The notes below the pieces were generated by a model. It made no database searches and was not told the DNA's origin. It saw only the letters and a list, made by a program, of their open reading frames with translations. From assembly GCA_001804025.1 (NCBI GenBank), contig MHFC01000016.1:1-8534 (forward strand): a stretch of 8,534 nucleotides of DNA, in the 5' to 3' direction. The translations under genes and the position numbers were made by a program. Source of the DNA: Omnitrophica bacterium GWA2_52_8 (lineage in GTDB: Bacteria; Omnitrophota; Omnitrophia; Omnitrophales; Aquincolibacteriaceae). This document shows positions 1-6,100 of the stretch, piece after piece; within the stretch, counting starts at the first letter, position 1, and each line of letters starts with the position of its first letter.

Positions 1-2
1 AT

Positions 3-149
3 ATAAGGGCCAAGGCTATTGCGGCGCTTGGGAGGCTCGGTGCGATCGGGGCGGTTCCGCAAATTAGAAAAGCTCTCGAGGAGGACCGGTCAAAAAAAGT
101 AAAAAAACAGGCGGAGAGCACATTAAAGAAACTGGAGGACTTACGCCGG
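3..149 (+). other. HEAT-like (PBS-lyase type) repeat tail
   Basis: Residues 1-49 begin inside a helical repeat: RAKAIAALGRLG is followed by AVPQIRKALEED and then a Lys-rich helix ending in ESTLKKL. This is the usual pattern of PBS-lyase HEAT-like repeats, in which a helix with A-LG-LG is followed by A-P-L--AL--D and a second helix. Such repeats form protein-binding solenoids. Only the last repeat or so is in view, so more copies probably lie upstream. The Lys-rich end runs into a Lys/Pro linker. No catalytic residues are visible. Confidence 0.6.
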
Positions 150-3100
150 AAAATCCTTTCAAAAAAAACCCCGTCAAAACCCGTTCCTGTTGACCAGGCC
201 GGGGATATGCCCGCGAAGACTGCGTTCATCCGGGATTTTGATGACGGCCTGTATCCCGATATGGAAAGTGTGCGGCTGGGTATTTTAAATGTCGCGGCGG
301 AATTTTTGGGCAGGCATGTGAAAACATTTCTGGATTCGCCGCAGCTGACACTGATACGGCTTGCCGCGGGTGAGGAAACGGAGCTTTTCGCCATGACGGC
401 AATACAGGCTCTGCAAGATGCCGCGTCAACCGTGAGAGCCGATAATCTTCCGGCATATTTTAGAGTGACACCGCCCATTTACCGCCGGTCCGAAACCCGC
501 CGCGAAGCTGCGCAGATTCCGGGTAATCCTGATACCGTAAATCCCTATCAGTCCCCGGCAAGCATAGATACCGTACCGAAAAAGACGAAACGGTGGCGGT
601 TTCAGTGGTCTTTAAGGGCAATTTTTTTTGTAATAAATGCGAGCGCGCTTTTGTTGGGGACGGGTCTCTATCAATTTATTCCGTCTGTTTTGATACTCAG
701 TGTTCCGTTTTTTGGGATCGGCGCTCTTGCCGGCGGGTACTTATTCGCACAATGGCATCTGATCCATCTCGGCTTGCGCTATCGCCGGAAAGAAGACGAG
801 AGGGCGCATCAGGCGGCTGAAAACGACGCCGACCGCCGCTCGGAGGTGCGCTCAAGCAGGGCCGCCGGACCTGAAATGCAGGAGCGGTTTGTCCGGTTTT
901 TAAAATCACAGGGCCTGTTTCCGGTTAAAAATTTTGAGCGCCGGATTTTTTCCGAAGGCGCCGGAAGGGTTGCCGGAAATTTGACCGCAGCCTTGCTTGA
1001 GGAGCGGAACCGGAACATGGTCCCGTATGCCTCTGATTTTGTGATGAATTACTTTGTTCACGCCGGGCGGTCTCAAGGCATCCTGTCTGAGGCCGCAGCG
1101 GATGAGGACATCAGAAATTGGACGGTATCAGAACCTGTGCGCGCGCTGGCGCATCTCTTTCACCGTGTGATTCAGGACCGGCGTATCCAAGCCATTGAAG
1201 TCCGGTTCCGTTCGAGGAGGATTTTTAATTTTCTCATGGCCGCGGCGCTTGATACGCCGGCCTGGATTTCGGAATTTCTCCAACCCCAAATAGTTTCTGT
1301 TATTCCCTCGCTTCCGGCGATGGCACAAAAGTTTACCTTCCGCACGCCGGAAGGAATCGCGGCGCGGGACAAATCGGTCCAGGCACTGCTTGTTGCCCGA
1401 AGGTTAACGATTGAACACGGCAGCATGTTTGGAGGGTTACGCGGCGAAGAGGGGTCTAATTTTTTTTCCAGTCAATTAACCAAGCCATTTATTCCAACAC
1501 CGGCCGAGCGAGAGATTGCGGATAAATTTCGATTCCAAAACCCGGGAGATTGGACCTTGGATGATCTCCGGCACATCAATCCGCTTACTTTGCCTGACGC
1601 TGATGATCCCGCTGTGGCGGCTGAAGTTATGGGGAGGCTGCGTGAAGGCGGCCATGTATCTCTCGCCCTGGAAGATCTTATAACTAACGCTGTCAGGGAT
1701 GTTCCCAGGATTCCGGGGGTTGAGTTCCCGCAAGTTGATGTGCCGGAAATGGAAGGTTTATTAAAAAATCTCATAAGAACCTGGAGCCTCAATAATGCCG
1801 GGTTTAGCTCCTTTACGCCAAGCGACGCTGTGCGCCGGCTCGGTTTTACTTGGGATGATGAAAGCATCGATGCGTTCGTCAGCCGGATCAATGCTCCTGA
1901 AAGCGAGGTTCGGATGGGTCTGATTAAGAGTCTGGACATGGAAATGGCAGCAGGTTTTTTTAAAACCCGGGACGTGGCTTTGCGGGATATGGATAGCCGC
2001 TATGTGCGATTTGCCAATGAAGCGGCAAAATATGCATTTCAGCAGCGATTTGGATTTCCGCTTGCGGATGAAAAAGCAAGAGCTGCAATCCTTGCCAGAG
2101 GGATGTTTTTTAATGACCTGGATATCCTGCGGCTTGGTCCAGAACAGGCTGTACGTAAAAGACTTTTGCGGCAGTCGCCATTGTATGCCGGTTATGATGA
2201 TGCGGCGTGGGAAGAAAAAATGCAGAGCCTCACAGAACATCATCTTTTCTGGCTTTTAAAAAAACAATTTGAATCTCTCATTCGAAGGGGGGCTTCTCAG
2301 AGGAGCATGCTTCATGAGGCCTTTCAACTTTTATGCAATCCGAGCAGTCTTCTTTATCAGCAAGTTTTTGATGATCTGGTGCCCCATATTCGTGAATACG
2401 AAAAGAATCACGATGACCGCGGCCGCGCCGCAACCGGCCGCCAAATAAACGCATCGTTCCCCGACCGCGGGCCTCCGAAAGTTGTTCATCATACCGGTGA
2501 CGACCGGCTGCTCGGCCATGGCCGCATCCGCCATCCCTTGGTAGTGAATGGTATCGGACGCAACTTTGGAGGCAGGCGTTCAGAGGCGAGACGTCCGGAT
2601 GCCCCGGCGATAAAAGAGACCGTTGGAAACATCCTGATGGCGGGAAGTCCTGAGGTTTACCGGCCGGCGATGAACCTGGAAACAGCAGCGGTCAACGAGG
2701 CCGCTCTCCCGCGCTCGGAATTGAGGAATCCGCCCTCGGTTTCCGAGCAAATTAAAATCACGCGACAAATTTTCGAACATTATGAAGAGCTGAGGCCCCA
2801 AAACCTTTTTATCAAAACCGGAGCTTTTTTGACGCTTCTCTACGGAGGCAATGTCGAGCTTTTTACGTTTACCCGTCAAAAGAAAAGGGCGTCCGGTGAA
2901 AAGCAGTGGCAGCGCCGTCATCACGGAGATTTCCAGGGACTGCTGAACCTGCGGCAAGCCGCTCAGGGCCGCCGTCCGGCGGGCGCTTTGACGGCCCGTG
3001 AGAAAGCCGAAATAGACCCGCTGATTCAGAACATCCGGCAAAAATTAAAAGATGTCGGATTTCGCGCGGATCATCGGCCGTTTAGCGGAAGCAGCAGAAC

Positions 3101-6100
3101 GGTCGGACAAATTTTGAGCGTGGACCCTGAATTTCAAAATCCTTATCTGCATACGGTCCTGGGGCATTCGGAAATCACCGACCGCGTATCAACATCCATG
3201 GGGGAATTGGAAAAAGTCATCGAGCTCGGCGGGTTTAGGCCGGAAGAAGAGAAGTATCTGAGGCAGTTCCAGGAAGTGTTTGAATATCAGGACCGCAATC
3301 CATTGGCGCCGTATTTTGTGAGGGGCCATCATAACCGTGCCCTTGGGCCGAACAAGGGCGGGATATCTTTTATTTTTGAGAAAGGGCTGAAAAACGATAA
3401 GGTCTTCATGAAAAAATTCAAGCAGCTCGTGGACGCGGGGTTGAATTTACAGGAATTGCGCTATTTTTTGCGCAAATGGGTTCGCGAAAAAACACTCGCC
3501 CTCGCGTTCGGCATGACCGCGAAGACGGCAATTCATGGGCTGCCGTACGGGGGCGGCAAAGGAGCGATCCTGTTTGCCGATGTTTTTCCGGCCGAAGGCG
3601 TTAAAGAAGGACAGTCGGCATTTCTGATCCGCGATATCTTCCAAGGGGATGACGGCGAGCTTTACCGGGCGGTCCAGGTTCGCGCCTATGCGCGCGTGTT
3701 AAAGGAAGCCGGCATGATCGGTGCTTCTGTGGATATTCCTGCGCCGGACGTTGCAAGCAGCGCCATGGACATGGATTTGATCGCGGACGAACTCATAAAA
3801 ATTGAAATCGAGAAAGCAAAAAAAGATGGCCGCTACACTCCTTGGCCCTCGGAAATCCGGAAAGCCCTTGAAAACATTCCCGATAATACGCCGCAAGCGA
3901 TCAAAAAACCTCTGCGGCTTGAAGCGGTTGAACAATATTTCACAGGATTGAGGCGGCGCCAAGAAAAAGTTCCCGCGGGGCTAAAACCCTTGCAGGAAGC
4001 CATGGCTTCCGTGACGTCAAAGACGATTAATAACGGCGGGTCCAATTTCCGTGATGATGCAACCGGGTACGGCGGTGTTTACGTCTTGAAACAGATCGTT
4101 GGTGACTTCTCCGGGAAAACCGTCAAACTCATGGGGTTCGGGGGCGTAGGCTTTCCTGCGGCGCTGGGGATGATCGAAGAGGGCGCCCGGCTGGAGATGA
4201 TATCGGAAGGCGAGTTGGGGATTGTCTATAAGCCGGGCGGTTTTACCGCAACCGATATCCGAACATTGATGCGGATTAAAATCGAAACGCAATCATTTCA
4301 TGCGCTGAATAACACCGTGCCGGAATATCATATCGAGGATGCGATTCTTGTTTCCGAGGCTGATTATAATGCCCAAACGAGCGACATCCTGATTCTGGCT
4401 GCGAAGGAAAACAGTGTTACGGCGGATAATACGGCTCAAACCGGCGAAAAAGTAATTTTAGAACTGGCCAACGGCGGGGTTACCAATGAAGCGAATGATA
4501 AGTTGCTTTTAGGGAATGCCGTGGTCATTCCCGATATTCTCGCCAATGCCGGCGGGGTCATCGTCTCTTATTTTGAATGGGTCCAGAACCTCGCGAACGA
4601 AAAATGGAACCCGGATACGGTCAAGCACAAGATGGAAGAAACGCTGTTGGAAACCGTCCGGCAGGTTGAAAGCATCCGGGATGAAAATACGACTGATTTG
4701 CGTACGGCGGCGTATTTTTTGATGGCGCGCAATGTTTTGAAAGCCCGCCCAAAAGAGGCGGTGCTAACGAAAAAACGTAACCGTTCCGAAGTGCGTGCCG
4801 ATTTTGGGAAGCGTAAACCGGTAAGTCAGGCCCAAACCACGGGCGCCGGTCACGATGTGGGTGTTGAGGCGCTCGTTTCTTCTGAAGACGGCGTCCCGCC
4901 GGCGGAAAGCCCCAGACGTTCCGAATCGCGCTCCATAGAGACGGAGCCGGGAGATGCAACAAATCCCTATCAGTCCCCGGCAAGCATAGATACCGCACCG
5001 AAAAAGACGAAACGAGGACGGTTTCAGTGGTCTTTGAAGACGATTTTTTTTGTAATAAATGCGAGCGCGCTTTTGTTGGGGACGGGTCTCTATCAATTTA
5101 TTCCGTCTGTTTTGATACTCAGTGTTCCGTTTTTTGCGATCGGCGCTCTTGCCGGCGGGTACTTATTCGCACAATGGCATCTGATCCATCTCGGCTTGCG
5201 TCTGCGCCAAGAGCAGGATGAAGCCGGGACCCGCCGCCGCGACGCTGAAAGAGGGGTTTTAAATGAAACGGGCAGAAGGGCCGAAGTCCGCTTCCTGGAA
5301 ACGCCTCAAGATACCGCTTTTGCGAAAGCGGTTCTGGCTCTGGCCCCGTCGCATGCGCCGAACATCAAACCCTTAAGGGCCACGGTGGAAGATCTTGATG
5401 CCGGGGCGCTGGGCAGCGATGCGAGAATTATCGACGACACCGCAACTGCGCTGGCCACGGGCCAATATTATATTGAGGAAAACGAGCTGAAATTCCGGCG
5501 AGGACAAAGCCCTGACAGCAATCCCGAGGATGTGCGTGGGATTGTCCGGAGGGGATATTTACCCGAGCTTGAAAACCGCCTGATGCTGATGACGTCTTCC
5601 GAAAAAAACCGGCTCATCACTGAACTTCGTCAGATGAATTCCACTTTCCGCTCTGAAGCCCGGATGGAAACCAACCCCTTTGCCCAGGGGAAACGTTATC
5701 CGGTATACAAGGTTGAGCAAACGTTATCGGCGGCGGCCAAAACGGGCGTTCCCGTGATCATCAAGATGGCTTCTGCAGATGGCGATCAGTTTGATCCCAA
5801 AGGGCCGCGGGGCATTCTTGTAGCCGTGATCAAGGGTGTCCGCAGGATTAAGCAGTCAGAAGAAAAACCCGGCGTTACCGGCGTCCGGCGATGGGTGTCC
5901 CTGGACGTAGAACTGGCGCGCATCGATGAGGAGCTTACGTCTCCGGCGCTTGTTCAAGCGCTAAAGGGGATGATGCGGTTCTCTGTGGCCCGGCAAAGCC
6001 GTCATTTTGATGTTTTCAATATTCTGGTGTCCCGGAGCGGCCGCTCAGAGACCGCCGGCTCTGCGGACTCTGAAAGAGTTTTCCTGAAGCATTTGAGGGA

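Noticed and set aside
593..820. Plus-strand 75-codon ORF starting MAVSVVF, with a similar one at 5027-5221
   Set aside because: Both are alternate-frame readings of the duplicated hairpin DNA. Their mutual similarity comes from the repeat and not from coding selection; the Cys/Arg-rich product has no domain logic.
1472..1939. Minus-strand ORF of 155 codons
   Set aside because: Ser/Arg/Thr-rich antisense shadow of the unassigned segment; no recognisable motif.
1761..2243. Minus-strand ORF of 160 codons
   Set aside because: Antisense to the giant ORF, with odd composition (runs such as SCFFIRKRKSKS) and no domain or ribosome binding site; long antisense openings are expected opposite a stop-free frame.
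2331..2534. Minus-strand ORF of 67 codons with a hydrophobic stretch resembling a membrane helix
   Set aside because: The hydrophobic stretch is the complement of the Gly/Arg/His/Asn linker codons of the + strand frame. No start signal supports it.
2727..3122. Possible extra membrane helix around IKTGAFLTLLYGG
   Set aside because: Too short and interrupted by Lys, Tyr, Gly and Asn compared with the clear hairpin helices.
4017..4292. Minus-strand ORF of 91 codons over the dehydrogenase
   Set aside because: Lies opposite the highly conserved GGS/GFGGVG region of the dehydrogenase, whose + strand reading is certain.
540..5200. Transposon or insertion sequence explanation for the paired repeats
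   Set aside because: No inverted terminal repeats, target duplications or transposase reading at either copy. The repeats are coding and in frame, so module duplication is simpler.
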